A stretch of 64,000 nucleotides of DNA from Takakia lepidozioides (Eukaryota > Streptophyta > Takakiopsida > Takakiales > Takakiaceae), in assembly GCA_030704615.1 (NCBI GenBank), contig CM060731.1, positions 66,694,756-66,758,755 of the forward strand, read 5' to 3'. This document shows, piece after piece, positions 21,689-32,997 of the stretch (position 1 is the stretch's first letter; the number at the start of each line of letters is the position of its first letter). The position numbers and the translations under genes were made by a program. A model generated the notes under the pieces. That model was not told the DNA's origin, made no database searches, and was given only the letters and a program-made list of their open reading frames with translations.

Positions 21689-24197
21689 CTACCCATGTGT
21701 TGTATCCCGCTGCAAAAGAGTATCGACCTCGTTGAAACTCATAGTGGCCTGGTGAATGAAGTTGTCACGTTTGGGATCGCAAACCATCATCCTCAAAAAT
21801 ATGAAATACAAATGTTTGCAGGGTATGAATTTACCTCTCTTGCCCAAACTGATTGATAGCATATTCACAAAATCAGGACATGTGCAATAGGGGAAATTGG
21901 AAACCGTGATGTCGTAGGTCCTGTCATGAACAACAGATGTGGAAGTGATGATTGTGAATACCCGACCATATCCTGGATCGGGTACTTCCGTGGTGCTTCC
22001 AACATGAGCTTGGAGCATTCTTGCGGACTCCACTTTGCCAAGTGTTCAGCGGTTGGAGGGAAATGCCGAACGAGCTTTCCATCTCGTTTGGTTGGCCACA
22101 AGTCAGGATTTGTCGGGGGGACCCGGGAGGACGCAGAAGTAGTAGCACATGCATGGAGTTGGGGTTGTCTCGCAAAGGAAAAACCTGCCTCCTCCAGCAT
22201 TTCAATCTCCTGAAAGCTCAGATGTGTTCCCACCTTCACATCTTCCAATGCTCTCATACTCTCAAGTGATGCAGCTCCAGAAGAGAACCACCAGGCACAA
22301 ATTGTCTGGAACAAAGTGTCTGCCTCCTTCATTGTTCTAGCATCTTTGTACTCTTTGCACAATTTACGGTGCTGAGTCTGCATCTCTGGTTTGATGTCCG
22401 ACTTTGTATGTTTTTCCAGAGATTGTGTCCAATGGAATAGACATGTACGCTCTCTTCTTCGCATTGGCACTTTTGGGTCGCCCGATCCGAAGACAATACG
22501 AACAGCATTGAAATTTGCTTGAGCACTATCCGCCATGAAACCTGCGAAATTTGGAGATGGCAGCCCATGGCAGCCCATGACACGTATCAGGGAATTCCAC
22601 ATGAGCTTCTGGGATTCCGTATCCTCGGATTGCATGTCAAAAACTTCAATTGTCATAACTCGTTGGTACACTGGATCGTAGACATGACAAGCCATTGTCG
22701 TCCAATCCTTCACTCGTTTCACATGATCAAACATAAGAAAACAGTTCTGCAAGTCCCCAGTCTTCTGCATCCGCTTCACGAGGCTAACCCCACTGCCCTT
22801 CCCAACAGTCGACATTTTGAAAAGAAAAACTTTGATGGTACCTTGACCTGGGAATACATTGTCCTGGATGTAATCGTACTTGCTCACTTGTTTCAATTCC
22901 AAAATATTGTCTATGTAGCCTCTGATCCCAGAGCCCATTCTCAATGCATTGATCTGATGCCGAATGTTAGGTGAACTTAAAGTGGAGAAATGATCCATGA
23001 CCAGGTCCAATGCTGCACCGTCAAGTTTAGCCCCACAGAATCCCCTTCACTCAAAATATGGCTTTCCAAGAAGGACTTGCTTGTGCCAAGAGCAATTGCA
23101 GATGTTGTTGCGGATGGGTTTCTCCCGAACTCCTGTTTCATCAACCTCGATACTGTCTCAACACTCTCCCTGTAATCCCCCTTCGAGACAGGATGGTTAT
23201 AGAATCCGAAATGCACACAAGCTCTTGTCATTGTTTTCAAACGGTGGACAACATAGTACATTCTTGCTCCGTAGAGCGCCAAACAGGATGGCACAAGTTT
23301 GCAGAATTTGCAGACGAAAGTGTTTGCCGGTGGAGGGGCAGTCCCAGGCTGAAATGGATTTTCCGCCAGACCCTCCCATTCGCTTTGATTATGAACCCCA
23401 GACTGAAGAAAGTGTCTGCAATTCAAATTATCACACCTAAGGTGTCCATTGCAAACTGTCCTCCTAAAAACAAGCTTGTCATCATTCTGAATAATGGATG
23501 TTTTTGTTCTGCACCACGGGTGTCCGTCGTGTTTCTTGTCCATTCCATGCATCATGATTGTTACACCTCCAACTCGCGGAGGAGGAGGCAGCTCAAATAG
23601 GATATCGCCATCAAAAGTCTCCGGCAAGAACTTCATAGGCACCTGCTTCAAAGATTCCCAATCAATTCCCCGCAACTCACTTTTGAATCCAGCCATTCCT
23701 CCCATCGCCCACAATTTTGGAATGACACTACAAATCTCTTCTTCATCAGCTTCTCCAACCACAGTAGGAAGGACTGGATTTGGAATTTCACTTATGTCAT
23801 CATCGGACGAATCCGAAAGCTCAACGATTGGAGTGGAGGACGTCTGTTCTTTTTTCACTACCACCTCCCTCTTGTCTTCAACGACCGAAGCAGCAGTCCC
23901 GGGCGTCACATATGACCCAAGGGACTTTCGCCGAGGCTTTCCAAGTACTCTGTATCGACCAGGACGCACTCTCCACTGGCTGATATGAGCCGTCTCTTCA
24001 CGGTTTTGGAAAGAGTATTTTAATAACTTCCCTTTAAGATCGTACACCTCTTTCTCCAAAAAGATGGAGCCATTCTGCAGCTGAAAACGGGTAGCCAAGA
24101 CATGTTCCAGAACAATTGCAAATCCATTGTCAAGGACTTCCTGGGAGAACGGCACTGGTTTGTCGTCAGAGAAGAACTCCGCTTCAGAGGAAGCCAT
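21689..24197 (-). pseudogene. MULE copy C transposase with internal deletion
   Basis: Starts MASSEAEFF at 24,197 and runs open through the acidic region and Cys/His clusters. A small deletion near 23,030 (one base relative to copy B) shifts the frame, which resumes at MDLVMDHFSTLSS (23,010). The Lys codon lost in copy B is intact here (FLFKMSTVGKG), and the duplicated GGGCTGCCAT is present, so the catalytic core reads through to CLFHWTQSLEKH. After SMRALED the sequence jumps to VKVGTHLSFQ, losing the intron and roughly 1.1 kb that includes the Cys-rich FWFC block. A one-base deletion then shifts the frame before the SWIM finger, which in this copy reads YCTCPDF. Confidence 0.85.
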
Positions 24198-25052
24198 CTT
24201 CCTTCCTCGCGTACGTTTATACCTTGCTATCGCAGATCTAGTGTAAATCGGTTACTGATGTCTCCAGAACACAGTTGAAGAATGAGCGGAGAATATGGCG
24301 GAGGAAGCTCAGACAACAACTGTGCATATTATGTTATTCTTTCCAGATATGCAGCCGTCCATTTTAATTACTTTTCTTGTGGGCCCAGTGGTCAGAGTAT
24401 CCCTAGGAGCAGTGTCGGCAGCTGTTAAACCGTTAATCAGAACCTCATCAATAAACCCAATAACAAAGCCGACTTCCTGGAAGCATGCCACAGGATCTGA
24501 GGATGAGATTGCAGATTAAGTAAATGTATCTTTATACTACTACCAATGATCATGCGCACCTGGAAAGTTCCAAATGTGAAACGAATGTGGGGTTTGGCTA
24601 ACAAGGATGACCGTGTATGATATTCCAAAATTTGTCATCAAACTCTTGTTCATTTACATTTATTTGTGTAAGACTGTGCGCCAAGATTTCTGGGATTCGC
24701 TGTTATTTTTAAATATTGAAACCGTTCTAATAAAGAACACGCCGTTTATTTTGGGCGACACACGTCAGACATCCATAACTGAATACGAACAGTTGTACAC
24801 CAATTGCTGGCATGTGCAGTAATAAGGGAACGACTATGTGTAACGGTCATGTGAGAGGGAATCCGATGCTTCTAGAGACAAGCAAGAACGCAGGCAATCC
24901 CGCAAGAAATCGGGAGTCACTGCGTTTTTCTACTTTTCACGCTAAGAGAGAGAGTGGTAGTCAAGCTGGAGAGGGTTCCTTCTACAATACGAAAGAGAAG
25001 AAAGTCTCTTTATTTTACTTCCCTTAGAGAGAGACGCAGAGCAAGAGAGCAA
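24198..25052. promoter_or_regulatory. Divergent promoter region, MULE copy C
   Basis: An 855-bp spacer between the two outward-facing genes, nearly the same as in copy B. Conservation partly reflects recent common origin and is not by itself evidence of regulation. No clear TATA box was picked out. Confidence 0.55.
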
Positions 25053-25349
25053 ATGACGAGGCGTCGTTTGTTGGAGAACACAGGGCCAAGGCAGCAGGTG
25101 AACGCGGAGACTGATTCACAAGAGCAGACGGAGACTGAGGCAGCGGCTGTGACACAGTCGGCGATAAGAGTGCGCTAGCCTGTGGATGCAGAGATGATTC
25201 GCACGGACACTGAAGGAGGTGGAAGCACGAGGAACGCCGAACCGGGAGAAGGTCCAGAAACCCTAGAGCAGACAGAAATTCCAGCAGATGTGAGAGGGAA
25301 GAGGAAAGCTGCAGAAGGGGATCCAATTTCAAAACCTAAGAAGGCGCCA

Positions 25350-26079
25350 GTAAGTTTTCTCTAACTTACATTTCATTGTTGAAGATCTGCGTAGAGATTG
25401 AGTGGAATGTCCCAGACAGGGATTGTCGCTACCGACCATCACAACGGTGATTTGCTTTCTACTCCTCTGCTAAGGGTTTACCGCACAATGAGTGGGTGAC
25501 TATCGGTACCGTCATTCACTGTTGTTCAGATCATACAGTCTGTCTGATTGCCTTTCAAGCAGTCCTTCCTCTTCCCTTCTTTAGCAGGAACATGTGATTG
25601 AAGTCTACTGAATTGCGAGCGTCATTAACGCCATTCGATTCTCCTCATGAGATTTATGTACCTATGTGTTTGAAGAGAGAGTGAGGGTCGGCATACCGTC
25701 AATCATCGTTGTTCAGATCATACAGTCTGTCTGATTGCCTTTCAAGCAGTCCTTCCTCTTCCCATGCTGGCGACGGTAATCACAATGGAGTCAATCTGAA
25801 TAATCTGCACTTACTGTCCGCCCTAAACTATACTGAATGTTGTTGCCGCCAATCACTTACACATAGATGTCATTACACAACACCGATCCGGCAGGTCCTT
25901 ATCTTTTGTTATTGTCGTTAACGCCGTTCGCTATCGCTCTTGCTTTTGTTTTGAATACGGCAGGATCAGCTTTGCTTGTGTAGATTGTGCTGAATTGTTT
26001 CACACCATTCATAGTGAGTTTCTTGGAGACAGAGTGATGGTCGTTACCGCCGTTTACTATTTGCAAATTACTCAATCAG
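25350..26079. repeat. Intron 1 of copy C second gene with degenerate palindromes
   Basis: Degenerate elements of the form GTCGTTAACGCCATTC recur near 25,421, 25,505, 25,618, 25,684, 25,914 and 26,036, some spaced about 85-120 bp. Related versions occur in copy B intron 1 near 13,256, 13,427 and 13,556. The common core is CGTTA(A/C)CG. The intron is otherwise non-coding. Confidence 0.6.
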
Positions 26080-27927
26080 AATTGAATGGCATCGTGCAGA
26101 AAATTGTGAGGTCGAAGCCTACGGGATCAGAGGGGAAAGGATCTGGAGATGGGGACGAGTCCGGAAAAAACTCAGAGAATACAGATGAAGCAGATGATCT
26201 GAATTGCACTACCTTGACAAGGTGAAAGAACTCATGTCATTCCATAAGGTAAACTCTCAGGAGATTATAAGGGACATGCTCGTATCTGGAGGGCGTCTGA
26301 ACATCCCTCTGTGTCGGATGATATCTATGCCTGTTGTGCGTCCACCTCTTTCCCATGACATAACAAAATTGGAGAGTGATTTTGTGCATGGATATAGACT
26401 TGGTGCACAAGTTTTTTATGTGTCACTAACGGATATAAATGGGATAAGCACATTAGTGTCTCCAGAGATCAGTGATAACTGGGATGAGTGCTGGAAAGAT
26501 GCCAATGAGGAGTTTGAGCTGGGCCTCATGATGGGAAAGAACACCCAACAATTCTGCAACCACATGTTCTACGTCTGGGACGGCAACCACCGATTGCTGG
26601 CATGGATGGGATACATTCAGAAACACCATGCGAAAGACAAAGACAAGCATGTTGCTATGGAGGCAATGGTTTTGGATCCTGGAAACGACATCGCTAGGCT
26701 TCTTACAGCTATGCACGACGTGAACAAGTAAGTCATCCAGGAGATTTCATTCCCTCTGTAGTGTCTTATTAATCCCCAAAAAAATGTGTTAAGGAATGCA
26801 ATGTTTCCAATGTTTTTGCAGATCGACAGAGAAATCGCATGTGGCAACAAGCTCGGTCCACACACTATTCCGAATTCAGAGGATTGCTCTGATGAAGCTG
26901 GATGATTTTCGGACAGTACTTCCACCCAATATAATCAAGAAGTGCGAAACAGGAAGAGCTGCAGGCACTTGGTATTCTTTGACACGAGAGGCGTTTCTAG
27001 AGTACATGTATGCGGTAAGCCCGAGTCTGTACTCAGTTTACTTTTCGAATACATGTTTGTAGTCCCTTCGGTGCTAATCACTACTTGAATCAATGCAACA
27101 AGACTGGCAGAGGCAGCTGAGAAGGGAAAATCCGAATATTACCGCACTACACCAGAGGAACTAAGGACATCAAAGGGTGTGGAAGCTGCAATAAAGAAGG
27201 AGTTTGAAATGCAAAGAACCAAATTGATGTCCGCCTTCGGAAAACAGCTTAGAATAGTAGATCCTGGACTTGGTTCTGAGTTCCTTCAGCAGATCAAAAC
27301 ACACTATGACAAGCATGTGCATCCGGAGATGCAGCAGGAGAAATTGCAACGGCTGGCCATATCGATGGTCGACCCACAAACAAAAATAAGGTGGCTGGAG
27401 ATATGGAACTCAGATCAAACAATACAGGACTTGAATCAGTTCCCAAAGAGCACCATACAGCCTGGCACAAAGATGGAAGGAATCAGTGATTTGGTGTTTA
27501 ATAACTGGCTCCACAAGGCTACATTTTGGAGTCAGGTGTGTATTCAAACATGCCGTTTTCTTCTCTTCAAGTATGTGATGAGTATCTTATTTGCAATTCT
27601 GACAAATATACAATTTGCAGCTCGAAAAGCGCGCCGTCATTGTGCTGGATCAGACTTTGAAGGACCTGAACATTTCGATTGTTTCCCCTCCCCAAATGTC
27701 ATTGGAGGCATACATAAGGAAGTGGAGAGGTCTCACCTGGAGATACTATTTTTTCCGGGAGTTCTCCAAAGATGGTAACATTTTTGGTCCAACGACTTTG
27801 ACAGTCAGGTTGGAGGAGAGTGGGCCATGATGCGAGTTGTGTACATGTGCAATGTCATACTTGAAACTCTACTGCTTTTTTGGGGAAAAAATGTGGCTTC
27901 ATAAGGATTGCAATCATAGATCCAGAT

Positions 27928-28552
27928 TGAATGGCGTTGACGACATTCACATCCGGAGTTGTTGAGAGGTCCTCAGAGTTATGTAAATTTTTGTAATGTC
28001 CATAGAGTTTACAGTGAGGGTTCCTCACTTCATTTTGCTGAATGTCAATACAGACATTCAGTTGTTCTGCATTGTTTTTGCCTCTTGCGAGGAATCTGGA
28101 GGCTTGATAAGCTCTGTTATGAGAAATCCAAAGTGAATGTCGTTGACGACATTCACTTCTGTGTCTGTATTATTCACCAACGACAATTTGAATTTACATG
28201 GATTGGGAGCTAAGTAATTGGCTCCTTGTTGGTATTTTTGTGAATGGCATTGACGTCATTCACATACAGTGTTGTTGTGAGGTCCTCAATGATATGTTCG
28301 TTATGAATGTGCATTGAGTTTTCCGGGAGGGTTCCTTACTCGAGTTTATGATTTCCATCCTTTGATTTTGCTTCATTTGAGGAATAATTAGGCTTGATTA
28401 GGAGTGTATTCACAAATCCAAAATGAATGTCGTTGACGACTTCACTTCTATGTCTGTGTCATTCCAAAACGATAGTTTGCATTCACCTGGATAAGGGTGT
28501 ATTTACAATATCATTGAATGGAATGTTTTGAATGGCGTTGACGACATTCACA
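27928..28552. repeat. Five palindromes in intron 5 of copy C second gene
   Basis: Sites at 27,928-27,950, 28,131-28,158, 28,240-28,263, 28,421-28,449 and 28,529-28,552. The best has arms AAGTGAATGTCGT and its exact reverse complement around a TG centre. Others are one-sided or carry mismatches. Spacing alternates near 200 and 100 bp, and the sequence between them (AGGTCCTCA and similar) is also loosely repeated. Confidence 0.8.
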
Positions 28553-30903
28553 TCTGGAGCAGTCGTGTGGTCCTGAAAGGTCCTTGGAGCAGTTCTTAGA
28601 GCCATTTCATTCTATGTTTTTTTCATTCTGTTCTACTTGCATCTTACTCACTGAGCGCTTTGGTGGGTTGGGATTTATCTCCTTTTTTTCAGGTACACGA
28701 AATATGTGCTTATGGAAGGAAATCACCTGAGCGGAATTCCAGACTATCTTGACATGTGGTCGGACCCTGCAAACGATCCAACCATGTATACTGCAGGGAT
28801 ATTGAAGGACTGGAGTCCTTCTCACTTCAGAGACTGTGGGTGGTACCTTGACTGCCCACCGGAGCACACGACCTTTCAAGAACAGCATATGAAATACTTG
28901 AACAATAACGCTGAGATGCTGGCGCCTTTGACTGACGAAGAGTACCAACGAAACATAGCAACATTGGCTGCCAAGGAGCCTAATGCTCAGGGAACGCCGC
29001 AGAAGGGAAAGAAGGCGGGCCGCAAACCAAAAGACAAGGCTGTTGATGTCATAGCCATCTCACCAGCAAAGCCAAAGGACAAAGACAAGTCCAAAGAGAA
29101 GGAAAAGGACAAGGGGAAGGAGAAAGAAAAGGAGATGGAGAGTGGGCAGGACTTTACTGCTAGAAGATATACCCACATTGTTCAGTGCGTGTTCGATGCC
29201 AAGCCACACCCTTCCCGTTCTGATTCGGCAGGAGAGATGAAAATTGTTAATGAGGGTTGGCTGTCGATGATGCAGAGTCAAAAGAGAGGATACACTGGGG
29301 TGCCTTTGCCTACCTGGAACAATATAATCTCATTCCTCAATCTGGTGAGAATTCCAGTTTCTTTCTTTTTTCTCTGAAAGTTTCGTTGGCAGTATTTCAG
29401 TCTCGTTCTTTGAGAACATTCTTGCCATCGTTCATATAAAAACATGTCTGTTGCAGGTGAGCACAGGTCCCACCTTCGTGTGCGGTGTGCAGAAAACTTA
29501 TGCGGCCAACATTGTCATTCTCGACATTCCGGATGGCCAGGCTCTGCCAGAAGTTCTTCCAAAGGGCAAGACGCCAGGCTGGAACAAATTCGAGGACAAC
29601 TACTGGAGTTGGGTGTTCGGGTTCTGTAATAACTTCCTCTCTGATGCAGGGACACTTCTGCTTTTTCAGTCATGTGACAATGATAGTCGTCGGGCATTGG
29701 CATCATACCTCAAGTCTTCAGGGTTTGAAGTTTTGCGCACATGGAATTGTGTGAACAGCCTCTACCTTGTGAAATGGGGTTTCCCTGGTCAGCTGGTATG
29801 CCGTCTCCCTTTTGCTTGTGCTTTCATGATGAGTTTCAATGTTCTCTGCAGCTCCACTCTAGTAGAATCTGTTATGATCGACACCGATCATCACCGATTC
29901 GTGATAAAAAAGATTTTTTTGTGTCTGAGTTCTGAATAGCCGATGTACACACTTCCACTATAGATTGTGTTTACCACACTAACCTGCTATCTTTGGCAGA
30001 CGAGGATGTTCGAGGCGATTTGCCTGCGCAGGATTCGCACCTCCAAGACACCATCCTCCATCCGGAGCTTTGAGATTTCTGACCAGGGTTGTTTCGTCAA
30101 CCCCCCCTATGAGCCCCATGTCGATGACATTTTATACAACTTCATGCAGTCCTGTCAGACTCTGAAAAAACCAGATGGCACTCCCTGGAGAGGTGCAAAG
30201 GAATAGTCCCCAGCGTTCATGCAAATACTGCTGGAGTCATGCAGCCACCACTCTGCACGGGTGGTCGATCTTTCTGTGTCCACAGGTTCGTTCTTTCCCT
30301 TCCGAATTGGTTTTCTTTCAACAGTTTCATCTGCTTAAATCCCCCCCACCAAACTGTTCATGTCCTCCTATCTGGTGCAGGAGCAACTTACCATGCATGC
30401 AAGGCAGGCGGAAGAAGCCTTTTTGCATGGAGGGTGATTCTGACCTCTACAACACAGTGCTCCTCCCCCTTTTGTCTAGCTCCACTTCAGGCACACAGAC
30501 TGATCGGATTCAAATTCGAAATGATGACGATCCCGAAGATAAGCAGGTCGACAACGACTTTTCATGTGAGTAAGTGCTAAACCCTCTTTGGGAGCCATAT
30601 TCAATTTCTCAATAACATCAAAGTTACAGTAATAACTTTTTCAGGCTGTCTTTCAGGAAAGGCAGCGGTGGATCTTTAGGAGATACAGTCATTTCTGGCA
30701 AGTCTGTTTTCGACAGCCCCCTTTCCAATTTTCTGCTTCCTGTTTATGCCGAAGCAATGGCACTTCACGCGGCCGAGTCCCTATCCCCTGCCTTTTTACT
30801 GCCCAGCCGTAGGTGTATCCAGCGTGGATCCGGTGTTCTAAAATACTTAGACTTAGATGCAGAGAAAGCGGGGATACATTGTATTGACTCTGAGTCAGAC
30901 TGA

Positions 30904-31591
30904 ACTATATTATTTTAATAGTCATTTTCATACTATCTGGAAAACGTTGAATCCCCTTCCTCCACCGTAGTTGTTCCTTTAGAACAAATAATAATCACAG
31001 AATCAACTTTCATTTAAATTGCAATATGTATGAATCCATCTCACAAACCTCCCTGACTCTTCTCATATCCATTGTGCATTCATCTACAGTGTATTCATGC
31101 GTGTTTCATTCATGAATTTTTTCATTTGTTCAACATCCATTGTACATTCATCCTCTGTACTCTTTAATCCACCCCACAAACCTTCCACACTCATTTCATA
31201 TACGTTGTGCATTCGTCAAAAGATTTGGTCATGCATCTTCCTGTCATAAATTTTTGTCATTGCTCAACATCCATTCTACATTCATCCATTTTACTCTTAT
31301 CCATCCCTCATTCATCCATCTACATTCATTTTTCACACTCATCCGTCTGTTTATCATCCAACTGTACATTCATCCATCCTTTATTCAATGCCTTTTATTA
31401 TGTCGTCCAGCTTGTTTCCGCGGTAAAGGGTGCCAATCCGCGGGAATACACTCCACTTCTTTCTGGGCGCGTGGTGACGCGGCCTTCACGTGTGATGACG
31501 TGGAGTGAGCCCCGTGACGTGGCATTGGCGCAAGGTGACGTGGCGTGAGCGCAGTTGCGCTCACGTGACCAGGCTCACGCCGAGGCATCCC
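30904..31591. repeat. Right subterminal and terminal region of MULE copy C
   Basis: About 31,020-31,385 is rich in CATTCATCC-type repeats, as in copy B. The final about 110 bp hold TGACGTGG(A/C)GTGAGC motifs and end GGCTCACGCCGAGGCATCCC directly before the duplication. No gene is seen. Confidence 0.78.
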
Positions 31592-31603
31592 TGCAGTGGT
31601 ACC
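31592..31603. repeat. Target site duplication of MULE copy C, right
   Basis: TGCAGTGGTACC, identical to 21,026-21,037. Confidence 0.88.
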
Positions 31604-31760
31604 TGCAGGGTTGTGTTGCATGCTATGTGGGCATACTAGTGGTGCTGCCACTATGCTGGTGTGTGATCGATGCTCAAGAGGTTGGCACATGGGATGCTTG
31701 ACACCACCTCTTGAAAGGGTTCCTGATGGAGATTGGTTATATCCACACTGCTTGGGATAG
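31604..31760 (+). pseudogene. C-terminal end of Gypsy pol: PHD-type zinc finger
   Basis: Reading on from the duplication in the integrase frame gives CCMLCGHTSGAATMLVCDRC, then GWHMGCLTPPL and DWLYPHCLG, with a stop at 31,758-31,760. This is the Cys4-His-Cys3 pattern of a PHD finger with one expected Cys replaced by Tyr (WLYPHC for the usual WxCPxC). PHD fingers read histone H3 tails (established). Here it would sit at the extreme C terminus of the integrase and could steer integration, which is inference. The frame is continuous with 21,037 once MULE copy C and one duplication are discounted. Confidence 0.8.
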
Positions 31761-32004
31761 TGGCAATGGATATGACTAATGGCAGCTAACAAGACATGGG
31801 AGGCCAAGCTCATAGGAGTCAATACCCGAGATCTCAGACCCAAGTTCACAGGTTGCAAGACGGCGATTAGGTGGCGACCCGCGGGGTTTGGCTGCGACGG
31901 CCCGACGTCACAAACACGCTCCGCGGGGTTGGCGTCGCACGCTCGGCGCCGCGCGGGGCGTGGGGGCGCGGCTGGCATTGCAAACCCCCCCATTTGCTGT
32001 AGTG
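31761..32004. other. Gypsy 3' flank, then a CACTA-type right end
   Basis: From about 31,850 the sequence becomes GC-rich with GCGACGG and GGCGTCGC motifs. It ends CCCATTTGCTGTAGTG at 32,004, whose reverse complement begins CACTACAGCAAATGGG. The same family end occurs at 58,687 (CACTACAGGAAAAGGG in reverse). This looks like a stranded right end of a CACTA element. No gene is seen. Confidence 0.55.
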
Positions 32005-32329
32005 CACTAGTCCACCATTAGACTGCCACTAGTCCATCACAATTGCCCCCCTAGTTGGCGCTTAGGTCCCTCTAAGTCCAGGTAGCCACATGATATGATA
32101 GTGGCCATAGCCTCACTAAGACCTCCACCACTGTCCCTACTACACTCAAACTCGATAGATCAAGAGGCCGGGTGCAGAAGTTACCCACGCCGGGGCCAGG
32201 CGACGACGCCTGGCCGTCGCACGGAGTGATGAAGGGCAAATGGCAGCCCTTCCGTGTGACGCTAAAGCGTCGCCCCCAGCGAAGGGCAGAAGGCAGCCCT
32301 TTCTGGCGACGGCCGCTCGTCGCACGCCG

Positions 32330-32363
<34 letters not shown>

Positions 32364-32700
32364 CTTTCTTGCCATTTCTTTCATCGCAGCCAGTTCTTGC
32401 TACACCAGGCCGTCGCATGGTGGCAAAAGGCCCCTGCGACGGCCGGGCGTCGCAAACTGCCCGGTGCCCTATTCTTTTTTTTATAAAAATGGGTCACAGT
32501 TTGCGACGGCTGGCCGTCGCCGTGTGCGACCCCCAGCCTCATAAATCCATTCAAAAAAATAGGTCGTAGATGGCAACGGTTGGCCATCGCCGTTTGCGAC
32601 CCCCGGCCAAAAAACCGCGTCGTAGGTGACAACGCGTGGGGGTCGCAGGAAGCGACGGCAAGGCTTTCTAGGTTTAGGTTTAGGGCCTTTTGGGGTTCTT
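32005..32700. repeat. CACTAG block and GTCGC subterminal palindromes
   Basis: 32,005-32,040 reads CACTAGTCCACC and relatives, an inverted partner of 58,690-58,756. From 32,180 to 32,660 come many short palindromes of the type GCGACGGC(C/T)GGCCGTCGC, partly decayed. A run of 32 A lies at 32,330-32,361. Such repeats near CACTA ends bind the element's own proteins in En/Spm (family knowledge). No gene is seen. Confidence 0.6.
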
Positions 32701-32997
32701 AGTTTTTTTTTTTTTTCATATGGTACTGGGATAGGGTGTTTGTTTTTCTTTATGGTTTAGCTTGTTGTTGTGGACCTTCTTGAAGATTGTGACATTCATT
32801 TTGATAATTCTCTTGATACCACATTTGTATGTGTTGCTCCAACATATTCATTGCCTCTGCCTTCTTTCTTGAAAAACTACCAGCCACAGCCATATTTGAT
32901 GAATCATAGAAATAAAGTATAATATGCATGTACATGTACAATCAATCGAAGGGATGGGTCCAGTTTGATGCAAGAATTGTTATGTAGCTTTGATTTT

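Larger units (their letters stand above)
25053..30903 (+). pseudogene. MULE copy C second gene: ParB-like domain plus beta-class methyltransferase-like domain, ten exons
   Basis: Proposed exons by GT..AG sites and copy A homology: 25,053-25,349; about 26,080-26,727; 26,822-27,014; about 27,102-27,535; 27,621-27,773; 28,694-29,344; 29,457-29,795; 30,000-30,284; 30,381-30,565; 30,645-30,903. Exon 2 holds the ParB-like domain: IPLCRMISMPVVRPPL, DFVHGYRLGAQVFYVSL, then MFYVWDGNHRLLAWMGYI. Exons 3-5 encode an unrecognised middle region. Exon 6 has a Lys/Glu-rich linker. Exon 7 holds ADIVILDIPDG, in the place of motif IV. Exon 8 has motif X-like TPWRGAKE and then motif I-like ARVVDLSVSTG. Exon 9 has the motif II region, and exon 10 ends SESD. 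Lesions: a stop near 25,158, a one-base deletion near 26,197, a TAG near 30,204 and a one-base deletion near 30,420. Expected to bind or modify DNA in the nucleus, by inference only. Confidence 0.78.
21038..31591. mobile_element. MULE copy C, about 10.55 kb, inserted in Gypsy pol
   Basis: Bounded by a perfect duplication and the same terminal motifs as copy B. It carries a transposase on the minus strand (21,689-24,197) and the longest version of the ParB/methyltransferase-like gene on the plus strand (25,053-30,903). The perfect duplication suggests it inserted later than copy B, whose duplication has two mismatches. Both genes have lesions, so mobility would need a helper. Confidence 0.9.

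Noticed and set aside
31020-31390. CATTCATCC repeats considered as a CRISPR-like array
   Set aside because: No constant repeat-spacer period, eukaryotic setting, and the pattern recurs at the same place in another MULE copy.
32240-32569. ORFs with a poly-Lys run
   Set aside because: The run comes from 32 consecutive A bases in CACTA subterminal repeats; not coding.
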